DNA of 64,000 nucleotides from Ruegeria sediminis (GCF_005938215.1 NZ_VCPD01000001.1:836990-900989), one strand, 5' to 3'; positions 27,815 through 36,821 are shown, counted from the stretch's first letter. Made by a program: numbers and translations. Notes: generated by a model not told the origin, from the letters alone.

Positions 27815-28300
27815 GCCGCCGTATCGAAGGTGTCTTACAAACCGGACGTTCGTGTAGATTGCAGCATCAGATATAGTGGGCGCGATCCGGCCGTTTTCTG
27901 CGCGGTGGACGAAGGTCGGGTTTGGAGATCCGGAGTGTCCGCTCGCAAGAGAAGTATTGGCGGCTAAGCGTAGAAGCGGACATCGCAATTGCACAAACTA
28001 ACGGTCTCTCACCAGTGAACAGCTTGGTCCAAAATAGATCACCGATTTCCACATCTCTTCCGTCACTTTGCAGTTGTCGGTTCCTCTTCCTTGGTCATCT
28101 GTTCGGCCAATTTTTCCTGACGCGAGTCTTTTCGGAACGATCGGCTTTTCAGGGTCAAAAAACAAACTCCAAACTGCGTTCATCTCGTTGATACCTCCAT
28201 CAGGCTATGTGCCCTTGAAGACTGCGCGACATTTTTCGTTGGGTGTGAGTGGCGGAACAGCTAAAAAGGGGCCAAATTCACCACTTTGGGAATTCTGCCG
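27815..28300. other. gene-less stretch between the GST and GlxA-type regulator genes
   Basis: Nearly 490 bases without a convincing gene. The composition changes around 27990 from GC-rich to AT-rich. No clear terminator hairpin follows the GST gene. The regulator's promoter should lie in the last 100 bases. Confidence 0.4.
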
Positions 28301-29314
28301 ATGCCATTTTCGGTTCAGATCGTTGCCACCCCAGAAACCAGCGCCTCCAGCGTGTTTGGCCTATATGACACTTTGGTGGCCGCAGGGCGAGATTGGGAAC
28401 ATCTGGTGAGCGGCGAGGAGCCTGTGCCGGTGTTTGACGTCAGCCTCGTTGGCCCGGACATTGAGGGGTTTCGTTGCGGAAGTGGTGTGTGGATGGCGCC
28501 AGACCAGGCCTTTAAGAACGCAGCCGACGCTGACATTGTTGTCGTACCTGGACTGACACTTTCACCGCACGACCGACTCGACCCCAAACAACATCCTTGT
28601 TTGGGGTGGCTTGCCAAGCGCGACTTGGCCAAGACGCGTATCGTGTCAGCCTGTACAGGAGCGGTCTATTTGGCGGAAATAGGTATTTTGGATGGGGTTG
28701 AAGCGACCACACATTGGGCTTGGGAAGGCCTTTTTCGAAGGTTTTACCCAAACGTGCGGCTTCGCATCGACCGCGGACTTTGCTTTGCGGATGCGTCCCG
28801 CGGGCCCGTTACGTCGGGTGGGACAACCGGGTGGCAGGAACTCGCTACGTTCCTGATCGCGCATTACGGCGGCACGCAAAGGGCAGTACGGGCAGCAAAA
28901 GTCTGGCTTATGGCTAACCGCGGAGAACTTCAGTCACCATTCAGTTCAATGATTACTACGGCGCCTCATGCTGACGCCATTATCTCACGGGCTCAGTTAT
29001 GGATTTCCGACAATTACGCCATCGATAACCCAGTCGCAGAAATGGCTAAACGTTCCGGTTTGCCGCCAACTACGTTTGCACGACGCTTTCGCAAAGCAAC
29101 GAGTAAGTCGCCGCAGGATTACGTTTTGGCGCTGCGAATTGAAGAGGCACGGCAGTTGCTTGAAACTACCGACGGCTCCGTCGCGGAGGTTGGAGAAGCA
29201 GTCGGCTATACCGATACGCCGTCGTTTAGGAGGTTGTTCAAGCGAAAGACTGGACTGACCCCTGCAGAACATCGCAAAATGTTCGGCCAGTCTCGGTTTT
29301 CTAGCTACTCCTGA
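28301..29314 (+). CDS. GlxA-type AraC transcriptional regulator with DJ-1/PfpI domain
   Basis: This 337-residue regulator starts at ATG 28301 (MPFSVQIVAT). A TTG at 28286 would add five residues. The N-terminal half is a DJ-1/PfpI class I amidotransferase-like domain with the nucleophile-elbow cysteine in IVSACTGAVYLAEIG near residue 113. The C-terminal half carries two AraC helix-turn-helix motifs (VAEMAKRSGLPPTTFARRFRKATS and VAEVGEAVGYTDTPSFRRLFKRKTG). Such regulators control carnitine, arginine or aldehyde metabolism. The target here is unknown. Confidence 0.92.
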   Translation: MPFSVQIVATPETSASSVFGLYDTLVAAGRDWEHLVSGEEPVPVFDVSLVGPDIEGFRCGSGVWMAPDQAFKNAADADIVVVPGLTLSPHDRLDPKQHPCLGWLAKRDLAKTRIVSACTGAVYLAEIGILDGVEATTHWAWEGLFRRFYPNVRLRIDRGLCFADASRGPVTSGGTTGWQELATFLIAHYGGTQRAVRAAKVWLMANRGELQSPFSSMITTAPHADAIISRAQLWISDNYAIDNPVAEMAKRSGLPPTTFARRFRKATSKSPQDYVLALRIEEARQLLETTDGSVAEVGEAVGYTDTPSFRRLFKRKTGLTPAEHRKMFGQSRFSSYS

Positions 29315-29369
29315 TGGACGGTGTTCAAGATTGGCAATCCTATTGACCGCTTAGGGCTCAATCCGGTCA

Positions 29370-29609
29370 TCAATCTCCAATGCGACCGCCACCTGACAGC
29401 CATTTTCGGCCAAGCGGGACAGAGCAACCGTTCATCGGATCGCTTGCAGGCTCTTGGCTGCCCCTGGCACCACGCACCACGAGGGCCTGTTCCAACCCTA
29501 AATCAAAAACATCAACCAACCAGCGTCCCACGAAGAAGGGCGGGAAATCCCTGTCCTCTGGCGGAGATTTGACGACGCGCGCGATACTGGAAGCCGTAGC
29601 CTCGGCCAT
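29370..29609 (-). CDS. possible small or truncated gene
   Basis: An 80-codon frame beginning MAEATASSIARVV, then SPPEDRDFPPFFVGRWLVDVF. The first 50 residues look protein-like (aromatic-rich, sensible codon use), while the last 25 do not. That suggests the front of a gene whose remainder has been lost. There is no ribosome site. It lies 41 bases downstream of the ankyrin-cytochrome gene on the same strand. I cannot name a family. Confidence 0.25.
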   Translation of the reverse strand: MAEATASSIARVVKSPPEDRDFPPFFVGRWLVDVFDLGLEQALVVRGARGSQEPASDPMNGCSVPLGRKWLSGGGRIGD

Positions 29610-29649
29610 GTGAATTGCGCCGCAGCCGTCCCGCCCAATTCACCCGCCG

Positions 29650-30546
29650 CTAGGGCGTAAGTCGAGTGAGGTAGGCGATAATGGCGACCCGCGCTGCGCG
29701 ATCATGCTGGCCACCACGGGTCATGTCGGTCCCGGGAACGATGTTGAACGGATCGGCAAGGAAAACGTTGAGCTCATCGGGTGTCCAGTGTCCTTTCTGC
29801 GCCCGCATCTCCTTGGAGTACGGGAAACCTTCGACTGATGCCTTGGCCCGGCCGACGACGCCGACCAGGTTCGGGCCGGGATGCTGCCCCGTGTTGATCT
29901 CACCCGGCGTCAGACCATGGCATCCGCCGCACTCGTAGGCCAGCAAGCGTCCTTCCTCGGGATCGACCGCTTCGAGTTCTCCCGGCTTCAGAGAATCTAC
30001 AGGCACCGGACCGGCTCCCATTTCCCGCAGGAACGCGACCATTTCGGTTCGGTCCTTCGACCCGGCATACTGAATCGCGGGCCACCCAAAGCGAACCGCG
30101 ACTGCATTCACGTCGGCGCCATGTTCAAGTAACATTCGGGCGGTCTCGATTGCGCCGCGCTCGGCGGCCTGATGGAGCGGCCTCATCAAGTCTTCACCGC
30201 CGGGCAGGTTCGGATCAGCACCGGCAGCAAGCAGGGCGGCGACGATCTCTGTGTGGTTGTTTCGGGCCGCAATCCCGAGCGCCGTGCCGAAATCTGTAGC
30301 GGAGTCCGGTTTGGCTCCCAAAGACAACAGGTAGCGCACGACCTCAGCCCGCCCACGCTGGGAGGCGAAGTACAGTGGCCGGACCAACGTTTCCGGATCG
30401 GGCTGGGAGCCTTCAGGCAGGGCCGATTTCAAGGCTGGCATGTCGCCCGAGGTAGCCAGGGAAACCAAATCCTGCGCCGCAGCTACGCCGGGTAGGAAAA
30501 CGACCAAGCAAAACAAGCGAAGTTGTGAGAAGAAGCGCAATTGCAA
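29650..30546 (-). CDS. periplasmic ankyrin-repeat protein fused to a c-type cytochrome domain
   Basis: This 298-residue protein starts at TTG 30546, eight bases after GGGAGGAC. Residues 1-24 are a signal peptide (cleavage near AAA-QDL). About four ankyrin repeats follow over residues 28-185 (for example TPLYFASQRGRAEVVRYLLSLGA-like and PLHQAAERGAIETARMLLEHGADVN). The C-terminal domain has the haem c motif Cys-Gly-Gly-Cys-His (CGGCHGLTPG) near residue 208. A candidate methionine axial ligand lies in SKEMRAQKGHW or GTDMTRGG. It is an electron carrier or haem sensor of unknown partner. Confidence 0.88.
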   Translation of the reverse strand: MQLRFFSQLRLFCLVVFLPGVAAAQDLVSLATSGDMPALKSALPEGSQPDPETLVRPLYFASQRGRAEVVRYLLSLGAKPDSATDFGTALGIAARNNHTEIVAALLAAGADPNLPGGEDLMRPLHQAAERGAIETARMLLEHGADVNAVAVRFGWPAIQYAGSKDRTEMVAFLREMGAGPVPVDSLKPGELEAVDPEEGRLLAYECGGCHGLTPGEINTGQHPGPNLVGVVGRAKASVEGFPYSKEMRAQKGHWTPDELNVFLADPFNIVPGTDMTRGGQHDRAARVAIIAYLTRLTP

Positions 30547-30654
30547 CTTTGCGTCCTCCCTTCAGAGATTCTGATGAGCGGAGTGTATCACGGCGAGCAG
30601 TGTGCACCAAAAATGGTCAGTTCGTCGCCTGACCGTGTCTGTTTTGGGCTCGCT

Positions 30655-31047
30655 TCAGCCGATTTTCCCGAAGTGCTCCGGCTGGGTTTCCCACTCCGCT
30701 GGGAACGGCTGCAGCACCTGCGCCAGTGTCGTTTCCGGCCCCTGCTTCCCGTCCAAGATCGCCTCGATGAGGTCTGGCGCGAGTAGTGTCAGGCGCAGGA
30801 CGCGAGTCATATACGACGGCGCGATTTCCTCGCGCCCGGCCAATTCGGCGATGGTTGAGAACTCGCCTGAATCCAGCATCCGCTTCCAGCGGAAAGCGCG
30901 TGCCAGCGCCTTGACCAGCGTGTTGTCGGTCCGCCGCGGTTGCGCGGCGCCCTCAGGTAACTGAATCTCCTTTCGCCCGCCGCGTTTCACTACACGAAAC
31001 GGGACGTGGAGCGTCACCGTCTCGGGGATCGGTGCCCCGCGGGTCAT
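30655..31047 (-). CDS. HTH-like accessory protein of a serine-recombinase cassette
   Basis: This 130-residue protein has a basic N-terminus (FRVVKRGGRKEIQLPEG) and a helical core, LVKALARAFRWKRMLDSGEFSTIAELAGREEIAPSYMTRVLRLTLLAP. The core looks like a HTH of the type found after mobile-element recombinases. It starts inside the recombinase stop (ATGA at 31044-31047), so translation is coupled. I know this protein type as the usual last gene of DUF2924/recombinase cassettes in alphaproteobacteria. Its function has not been established to my knowledge. Confidence 0.75.
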   Translation of the reverse strand: MTRGAPIPETVTLHVPFRVVKRGGRKEIQLPEGAAQPRRTDNTLVKALARAFRWKRMLDSGEFSTIAELAGREEIAPSYMTRVLRLTLLAPDLIEAILDGKQGPETTLAQVLQPFPAEWETQPEHFGKIG

Positions 31048-32354
31048 GCTGCGACCTCGACACCACCGGCCAGCATCTCGCGGGCCAAACCGCCGAGCCC
31101 GTCGACGCGAAGTCGGACGTTCAAGTTCTCCGTGCCGATGTCGACGCGTTCGACCAGCAGAGCTACGATCCGCGCCTGTTCAGCCGGAAAGAGCTCGTCC
31201 CAGAGCGGCTCGAACTGCTGCAGGGCAGCTCGCGCGTCGGCCTCGGTGATATCGTCAGCGTGGGTGCGCGCCGCCTTCCATGTCCCCGCCACGATCTCGG
31301 GCTGGCGGAACACTGCGCGAAGCTGGTCAATGACGGCGGCTTCGATTTCACCAGCCGGGACACGCCCCACGGGACACGAACCGGCGCCATGCTTCAACAC
31401 CGTCTGGCTGACATAGTAGCGGTAGAGTTTTCCGCCCTTGCGCGTGTGGGTTGGCGAGAAGGCCGCGCCGTCGGGACCGAACAGCAGCCCCTTCAGCAGC
31501 GCTGGCGTCTTTGCGCGGGTGCGGGCAGCGCGTTTGCGGGGGCTCTCTTTCAAGATGGTGTGGACACGGTCCCAAGTCCCGCGGTCGATGATGGCGTCGT
31601 GTTCGCCGGGGTAGCTGTCGCCTTTGTGGACCGCCTCGCCGATGTAGGCGCGGTTGTTCAGCATCCGGTACAGGTATTTCTTGTCGATCCGGTTGCCGCG
31701 CGGTGTCTGGATGCCGCGTTTCGCGACCTCGCGGGCCAGTTCGGTGCCCGAGCCGATCTCGAGGAACCGGGCAAAGATCAATCGGACATGCTCGGCGCGT
31801 TCCTCGTCGATGACCAGCTTGCGGTTCTCGACGCGATAACCATAGGGCGGGACGCCGCCCATCCACATACCCTTCTTCCGGCTCGCGGCAAACTTGTCGC
31901 GGATGCGCTCGGCCGTCACCTCGCGCTCGAACTGGGCGAAGCTGAGCAGGATGTTCAGCGTCAGCCGTCCCATGGACGTAGTCGTGTTGAAGGACTGGGT
32001 CACCGAGACGAAGGTCACGGTATTCCGGTCGAACACCTCGACCAGCTTGGCGAAGTCAGCGAGTGAACGGCTGAGGCGGTCGATCTTGTAGACCACGACC
32101 ACGTCGACGAGCCCGTCCTCGATGTCGTCGGTGAGCCGCTGCAAGCCGGGGCGATCCAGCGTGCCGCCGGAAATGCCGCCGTCGTCATACTGATCGCGGA
32201 CCAGCACCCAACCCTCTGAGCGCTGACTGGCGATATAGGCCTCGCAAGCCTCACGCTGCGCGTGCAGCGAGTTGAACTCCTGGTCGAGCCCTTCCTCGGA
32301 GGATTTCCGGGTGTAGATGGCGCAGCGCTGCTTCCGGACGATCGGCTTCGTCAT
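31044..32354 (-). CDS. large serine recombinase (resolvase/invertase family)
   Basis: This 436-residue site-specific recombinase starts at ATG 32354 (MTKPIVRKQRCA). The catalytic domain is at residues 10-150, with the nucleophilic serine in IYTRKSSEEGLDQEFNS. DQYDDGGISGGTLDRPGLQ and YKIDRLSRSLADFAKL supply the conserved arginines. A Recombinase domain follows (PPYGYRVENRKLVID; RGIQTPRGNRIDKKYLYRMLNNRAYIGEAVH), then a zinc-ribbon-like domain with only a partial cysteine set (SCPVGRV). It overlaps both neighbours by ATGA. It is probably the integration enzyme of this element. Confidence 0.93.
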   Translation of the reverse strand: MTKPIVRKQRCAIYTRKSSEEGLDQEFNSLHAQREACEAYIASQRSEGWVLVRDQYDDGGISGGTLDRPGLQRLTDDIEDGLVDVVVVYKIDRLSRSLADFAKLVEVFDRNTVTFVSVTQSFNTTTSMGRLTLNILLSFAQFEREVTAERIRDKFAASRKKGMWMGGVPPYGYRVENRKLVIDEERAEHVRLIFARFLEIGSGTELAREVAKRGIQTPRGNRIDKKYLYRMLNNRAYIGEAVHKGDSYPGEHDAIIDRGTWDRVHTILKESPRKRAARTRAKTPALLKGLLFGPDGAAFSPTHTRKGGKLYRYYVSQTVLKHGAGSCPVGRVPAGEIEAAVIDQLRAVFRQPEIVAGTWKAARTHADDITEADARAALQQFEPLWDELFPAEQARIVALLVERVDIGTENLNVRLRVDGLGGLAREMLAGGVEVAA

Positions 32355-32803
32355 GTCCGCGCCCTCCTGTTTTTCAGGCCGAAGAAGACCCACCCGTTCC
32401 ACCGCGTACCGGTGATGGCCCGAGCGATGGCCGATAGCGACTTGTACGGCCGGCCCTGCCATTCAAAGCCGTCGGTGGTAACGGTGACGACGTGCTCGGC
32501 GCCTTGCCATTCGCGGATTAGCCGTGTGCCCACGATGGGCATCAGGTCAGCGCGGACGCGGCTCCTCTTGCGGTCGCCGCCATCGAATTCCTCACCAAGC
32601 CGTTCCAGCCGCTTCACCGTTTCCGGCTTCATCCCGCCATAAGCGAGTTCCTGGATGCGGTAAGCGAGCCGGCTTTCGAGATAGCGACGGTTGAAGGGTG
32701 GCGGTTCGGTATCGAACAACTCGCGCCACTGCTTTTTCAGTTCAGGCGTCGGAGTGGTCTTCAGCGCCACAACACGTGCAGGGATCGGATCAGGGTTTTT
32801 CAT
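32351..32803 (-). CDS. DUF2924 domain protein
   Basis: This 150-residue protein is of the DUF2924 type. Landmarks are LKKQWRELFDTEPPPFNRRYLESRLAYRIQELAYGG in the N-terminal half, and the C-terminal HVVTVTTDGFEWQGRPYKSLSAIARAITGTRWNGWVFFGL, a RAMA-like domain. It is found next to serine recombinases in alphaproteobacterial elements and is presumably DNA-binding. GGAGG lies six bases before ATG 32803. It overlaps the recombinase gene by ATGA. Confidence 0.9.
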   Translation of the reverse strand: MKNPDPIPARVVALKTTPTPELKKQWRELFDTEPPPFNRRYLESRLAYRIQELAYGGMKPETVKRLERLGEEFDGGDRKRSRVRADLMPIVGTRLIREWQGAEHVVTVTTDGFEWQGRPYKSLSAIARAITGTRWNGWVFFGLKNRRART

Positions 32804-33012
32804 GCAAACCTCCTGTTTTCCGACTTGCAGTACCGCTCCGGTTGCCCGGGATGTGTAGCAGATGTTTTTCTCTCTTTTCCTTGTGTCTCCCGATTGTCGC
32901 GGTTGCGCATTCGAAGCCGGATCATCCCAATCGCAAGAACCGCACACAGTTCGCGACGACGCTCCTCCGGTGTCAAAGCCGAAGCCGGTACTGGATTGGA
33001 TCCGCGTGTCAT
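32800..33012 (-). CDS. small conserved protein heading the recombinase cassette
   Basis: This 70-residue protein begins MTRGSNPVPASALTPEERRR and continues through a helical LCAVLAIGMIRLRMRN to a basic tail. The LTPEERRxELAxILAxGxxRLR style is what I expect from the small first gene of DUF2924/recombinase cassettes. Its TGA overlaps the ATG of the DUF2924 gene (ATGA at 32800-32803), which supports it as a real gene. The function is unknown. Confidence 0.7.
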   Translation of the reverse strand: MTRGSNPVPASALTPEERRRELCAVLAIGMIRLRMRNRDNRETQGKERKTSATHPGQPERYCKSENRRFA

Positions 33013-33289
33013 GTCGAAGCCCACCAATAACCAGGTGTTGCGAGCTTTTTTTCTTCAGCTCGCGCAGTGCACCGACCCTTCCTGCAGTTGCAGATGTGCG
33101 GAGGTGGAAACCTGCCTTGGGCAAGTGGAAACCTCGGCGAAAAATGTGGAAACCCAAAATTTTCCATTGCAACTGGAGGACTTAAGCGCCTCCGCCCCCC
33201 GCATGATGAAACTGCCCGGAAGGACCCGACGCAGGGGGCATAGGGTGTGGACTGGTGGCCAAGAACATGCTCGCACGGCAAGTTGTTCA

Positions 33290-34258
33290 TCACTCGTCCT
33301 CCCAGTTCGGCTTTATCAGGCAGCTTTTCGAAGCATGTTTCAGAATGCCATCGATGTTGCGCTTGAGCTCTTTCTGTGCCTCGGAAGGATTGCCCTTGGT
33401 AGTGACGCAATCTTGTGATGGAGTAGAAGTCATCTCGTCCTGGCTCTTCTTCTTCGCCGCCTGGTTCTTGGCCAATACGTCTGCCCGACGCTGCATCGGT
33501 TCAAGGAAGTAAGCCCAGCTCTTCAGCGTTGGGACTTTCTGGCGGCTCGTTGATTTCTCCCGCAAGACTGGCAAGATGACTGCCTCAAGCGAAAAACCCA
33601 TTGCGGTCAGGTCCAGAAAGCCCGAAAGATCCCGGCCAAGATGCTCCCTGTTCTCGTCGGTACACCAGGGACCCAGAGCCTGCCGACAAAGATTCATGGT
33701 CTTCTCTATCTCGACCAGCGGATCTTTCTCAGCTGTATAGTAAGGATCTTTTTCAATGTTATTTGTTCTCTCGGTAACTTCTGCCGAGCCCTTAGGCGAA
33801 TTTTTCTTCTGCCAGGACCGAACCAGGCGGTCGTATTTGTCCTCGTTTACCGAGCGCCCGAGTTTGGGATGCCCCGAGACAGGCATTAAGGTACGCTCAG
33901 GCCAACCGGTCAAAACATAGGCGTTGCTGGTCTTGCCTTTTTCTTTGCTGAGGCGACCGACAATACGGATCAGCCCTTTTTCTTTCAAACTCGCGAGATG
34001 GGTTCGGGCGGTCCGTTCGCTGCACTGCGCATGAAATGCTATGCTTCTGTGGCTGTGCCAAACAACGCCGAACTCGTCGCAGAACTGTGCCAACACCCAA
34101 AGAATGGACCGGGCATTGGCGCCAATACCGGGAACCGTCGATGCCCAGCGCGACGCCTTCAGGTTATATGGTCGTCGTAGGTGCGTGGTTATTTCTAAGT
34201 CCTGGTCGATTGCATTGTACGACACTTGGCTATGAGGTGTTCTGCTCGGATTTTTCAT
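33290..34258 (-). CDS. helix-turn-helix replication-type protein
   Basis: This is a 322-residue protein. Residues 35-100 form a winged helix: KASRWASTVPGIGANARSILWVLAQFCDEFGVVW, then RSIAFHAQCSERTARTHLASLKEKGLIRIV. This is the type seen in phage and plasmid replication proteins that select for HTH_36-like domains. The C-terminal half is charged and less ordered, with LKSWAYFLEPMQRRADVLAKNQAAKKK as a primase/DnaD-like tail. GGGAG lies 10 bases before ATG 34258. It sits upstream of the recombinase cassette on the same strand, which fits a mobile-element replication or regulatory gene. Confidence 0.7.
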   Translation of the reverse strand: MKNPSRTPHSQVSYNAIDQDLEITTHLRRPYNLKASRWASTVPGIGANARSILWVLAQFCDEFGVVWHSHRSIAFHAQCSERTARTHLASLKEKGLIRIVGRLSKEKGKTSNAYVLTGWPERTLMPVSGHPKLGRSVNEDKYDRLVRSWQKKNSPKGSAEVTERTNNIEKDPYYTAEKDPLVEIEKTMNLCRQALGPWCTDENREHLGRDLSGFLDLTAMGFSLEAVILPVLREKSTSRQKVPTLKSWAYFLEPMQRRADVLAKNQAAKKKSQDEMTSTPSQDCVTTKGNPSEAQKELKRNIDGILKHASKSCLIKPNWEDE

Positions 34259-34353
34259 CTGAATCTTCTCCCGCGCCTTGAATGGCCATGCGGAAAGAAC
34301 TGCCAGAGGTGACTGGATGGAAAAACGAGCAGATATTCACCACGAATTAATAT

Positions 34354-35097
34354 TCAGCCATCATGCTCGTCATGCGGGCCGGGCCTGAAAAGTCCCTTTT
34401 GTATGTAGGCCCTTAGCGTCGAGGCGGCGGGAGGTTCGACGTCCGGGTGATTATTTTTTGCCCACGTTTGAAGCAGTTTAACCTGACTTCTCTGACTTAA
34501 GCCGCGGAATCTCTTTGAGTCGCTCCGCCAATATTCAGCCATTATTTCTTTTGCGAGAGCATGCCTGCGTCTCCCCGGTCCCTTTTGAAGTGCTTCGGCC
34601 TTGTTACTGGTGGCGTGCGCCAGCAGAATTTTCTGCTTTTTGAAGCGATCACCCGTTACCGTACCGGTTCGAAGTTGCAGCTTGAGCCCGCGCTCCCACA
34701 TTTTTGGATTGATCTTGTGGTAATCTGATCCAAGATCAGCAGGGACAGTGTAAGCAACGAGGTCGCCGGACTTCAGTTGATCGCAGATCGCAGAAGTCAA
34801 TTTTTCCAGAGCTTCCCTTACTGATGCTTCCAGCTGCTTCCGTCGTTCTCGAGGGGACTGTGCGAGACCGTATCCTACTTCGTCACTTCGACGTTGGGAC
34901 TGACCTCCAAAATACCCAGCGTAACCGTTATCAAACCATGAACCGCGGCGCGGACCCGGATTTCTCTTCTTGAAATCCACCAACTCTTTCTCGGCAGTTT
35001 TGAATTTTCTCCACAGCCGTTTCTGGGCCCTTGCTGCCATTTCGAGCGGAGGCCTTGAGCCGGAAGGTGGGAGCGGAACTTCGTTATGCATGGTCAT
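34354..35097 (-). CDS. uncharacterised accessory protein
   Basis: This protein of about 247 residues most likely starts at ATG 35097 or 35091. The longer frame from 35148 begins with GTG and lacks a ribosome site. It is highly basic and helical, with two charged stretches (RAQKRLWRKFKTAEKELVDFKKRN and SPRERRKQLEASVREALEKLTS) and a C-terminal HTH-like element (GLSQRSQVKLLQTWAKN, then STLRAYIQKG). I cannot name a family. A 25-residue upstream mini-ORF with a better ribosome site overlaps its start. Confidence 0.6.
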   Translation of the reverse strand: MTMHNEVPLPPSGSRPPLEMAARAQKRLWRKFKTAEKELVDFKKRNPGPRRGSWFDNGYAGYFGGQSQRRSDEVGYGLAQSPRERRKQLEASVREALEKLTSAICDQLKSGDLVAYTVPADLGSDYHKINPKMWERGLKLQLRTGTVTGDRFKKQKILLAHATSNKAEALQKGPGRRRHALAKEIMAEYWRSDSKRFRGLSQRSQVKLLQTWAKNNHPDVEPPAASTLRAYIQKGLFRPGPHDEHDG

Positions 35098-35161
35098 ACC
35101 GACGGACGGCAGGAAGGTATGGGTTCCCGATTTTCGCCAACAAAACACGCGTGCTCATCAT
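35084..35161 (-). CDS. possible leader mini-ORF overlapping the next gene start
   Basis: ATG 35161, preceded at six bases by CCGGAG, opens a 25-residue frame (MMSTRVLLAKIG...). It ends in TAA across the ATG at 35091 of the following gene. The arrangement would allow translational coupling. The peptide itself has no recognisable features. Confidence 0.25.
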   Translation of the reverse strand: MMSTRVLLAKIGNPYLPAVRRYDHA

Positions 35162-35292
35162 ATCTCCGGAGGTAACAACAAAGGTTTCTCTTCTTCATCG
35201 TCCGGTCGCTCCAAACGCGCGCCCGTTTGTTCCTAAGTGCGAACTTTCCACGGCTCCAGAACGCAGACAAGAACATTTCTGAAAACAGCGAG

Positions 35293-35521
35293 TGACCTCC
35301 CCCCGTGAAATCCCTCACCATGATGTAGAGTCCGCCCAACCTTGAAGGAGCAAACGAACGCGAAAGAGCCGCTTCACCGAGGCGTGGATTATCGGGATGG
35401 TTAAGGAACACAGGCAGACATGCCGACGGCAGAGGTGTGCCGCCGGCACGTGCTGAACCCGTCCGCGTTTTACAAGCTGAAGTCCAAGTATAGCGGTATG
35501 GAGGTGTCCGAAGCCGACACG
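35293..35521 (+). pseudogene. IS3-family transposase OrfA remnant
   Basis: From about 35358 the frame gives RKSRFTEAWIIGMVKEH, then shifts by one base near 35404 and continues MPTAEVCRRHVLNPSAFYKL and KYSGMEVSEA. These are the N-terminal HTH and following helix of IS3-group OrfA. The expected ATG reads ACG. The similarity stops near 35521 and there is no OrfB. TGACCTCCCCCC at 35293 could be the old left inverted repeat. It is a dead fragment of at most 230 bases. Confidence 0.75.
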
Positions 35522-35660
35522 GCAACAAGCAGTTGCTCATACACATGCGCTCAGACCAGTAAAATCTTAGTCCAACACCGTCTCGCTTCCAGCTTCAAGG
35601 CACCTTGGATTACCTGGCTGCCTGATCGCCTGTCCCAACCTCTCCCCTGAGGGCACACAG

Positions 35661-36821
35661 TTACTCCGTGATGGCCCCAAAGTGCTGCGGATAGTCACGT
35701 TGGGCTTCCTCGCCCCGACGCAGAATATCGATCAGTGCGCCGAAATCGTGATCCGCCTGCGTTCCCTTCCAGCGATTGGCGAACCAGCAGGTCAGCTGGA
35801 TATTGTCCGGCGAGTAGTGGCCTGCACTGTCCTTCCTGTCGATGGACGCCACCAGTTCCGTGACAGGGCGCCTTTTCTGCGGCAGCAGCATCGGTAGACC
35901 TGTCAGCGCACATCGTCCGTCCTGCTCCTCCCACGCGCGGCACAGGAAGTCATAAAACGCTTCCGTGGATGAGAACCCGAAGAGCTCCTTGTTCTTCACC
36001 ACCCGCTCGAGTAACTGCCCGTTGGCATTGCCGACGCGGTTAATCACGCCTTGAGCGAGACCGATCATGGCCGTTTTGAGATCACCCGGCCGCTGCAAGC
36101 CCTGCTGCCGCATCTGCGCGATCTTCTGCGGCAGGCGCACCAACAGCCAGAGATAGGAATGCGCGTCGATCAGGCGGACATCCTTGACCCCGACCCATTT
36201 GGTCAGCCCTGCTTGGACACAGTGCACCGCCGCGATGAACTCCTGGTAGTTCGACCACGAGCATCGCCCGGTGGTCCGAACGTCAAATCCGAGTTGCTCG
36301 AATGCCTTGTCGAAAGTGGTGGTGCCGATCGGCAAGAACCGGCTGTCATCGAGGACGTAGTACAGGTACGCAATCAGGCTGTAACGACGACCGATTAGAT
36401 CAACGAGCTCGTCGAGGATGTCGGCGGGCTCTCGCCGCTCCCGGAAGAGGTCGAATACGTGACGCTCGAAGCGCTGGCGTGCGGGGCCATTCCCGAGTTC
36501 GTCGCGGAGCCGGCCCGTTTCGCTCGGCTGATTGTGTCGAGGTTCCCACGGAACGAGATTGTTCCTGACGTCCTGACTTTCCTTGATCTCGATCGCGCGG
36601 ATTACAGCCGCAAGGATCCTTCCGCTGCCGATGTCGTTGGTGGTCCATTTGTCTGCCCCAAGGCGTTCGAGCGCGATGCTCCGGATGATGGGCTTGTAGC
36701 TCTCCCATGTCGCTGGAACGCCTGTAGTGAAGGATACGAACTGGCTGCCATTGTAGGCTCGCAAGTCATCGTTGAACTTGTCGAAGATCCTGATGAACCG
36801 GCTCTTATCCAGCGATTCCAT
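35661..36821 (-). CDS. large protein with C-terminal HNH-like nuclease motif
   Basis: This is a 386-residue protein. The N-terminal 280 residues are mostly helical and unfamiliar (FDKFNDDLRAYNGSQF; DIGSGRILAAVIRAIEI). The end holds an HNH-like fold: GRCALTGLPM near residue 316, then the ASIDRKDSAGHYSPDNIQLTC segment near 340-360 and FANRWKG. In this HNH subtype the first histidine is replaced by the SIDR aspartate context, and Asn/Asp/Asn positions remain. It is a single gene with no clear partner, flanked by IS3 and IS5 scars. A restriction or anti-phage nuclease role is an inference. Confidence 0.65.
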   Translation of the reverse strand: MESLDKSRFIRIFDKFNDDLRAYNGSQFVSFTTGVPATWESYKPIIRSIALERLGADKWTTNDIGSGRILAAVIRAIEIKESQDVRNNLVPWEPRHNQPSETGRLRDELGNGPARQRFERHVFDLFRERREPADILDELVDLIGRRYSLIAYLYYVLDDSRFLPIGTTTFDKAFEQLGFDVRTTGRCSWSNYQEFIAAVHCVQAGLTKWVGVKDVRLIDAHSYLWLLVRLPQKIAQMRQQGLQRPGDLKTAMIGLAQGVINRVGNANGQLLERVVKNKELFGFSSTEAFYDFLCRAWEEQDGRCALTGLPMLLPQKRRPVTELVASIDRKDSAGHYSPDNIQLTCWFANRWKGTQADHDFGALIDILRRGEEAQRDYPQHFGAITE

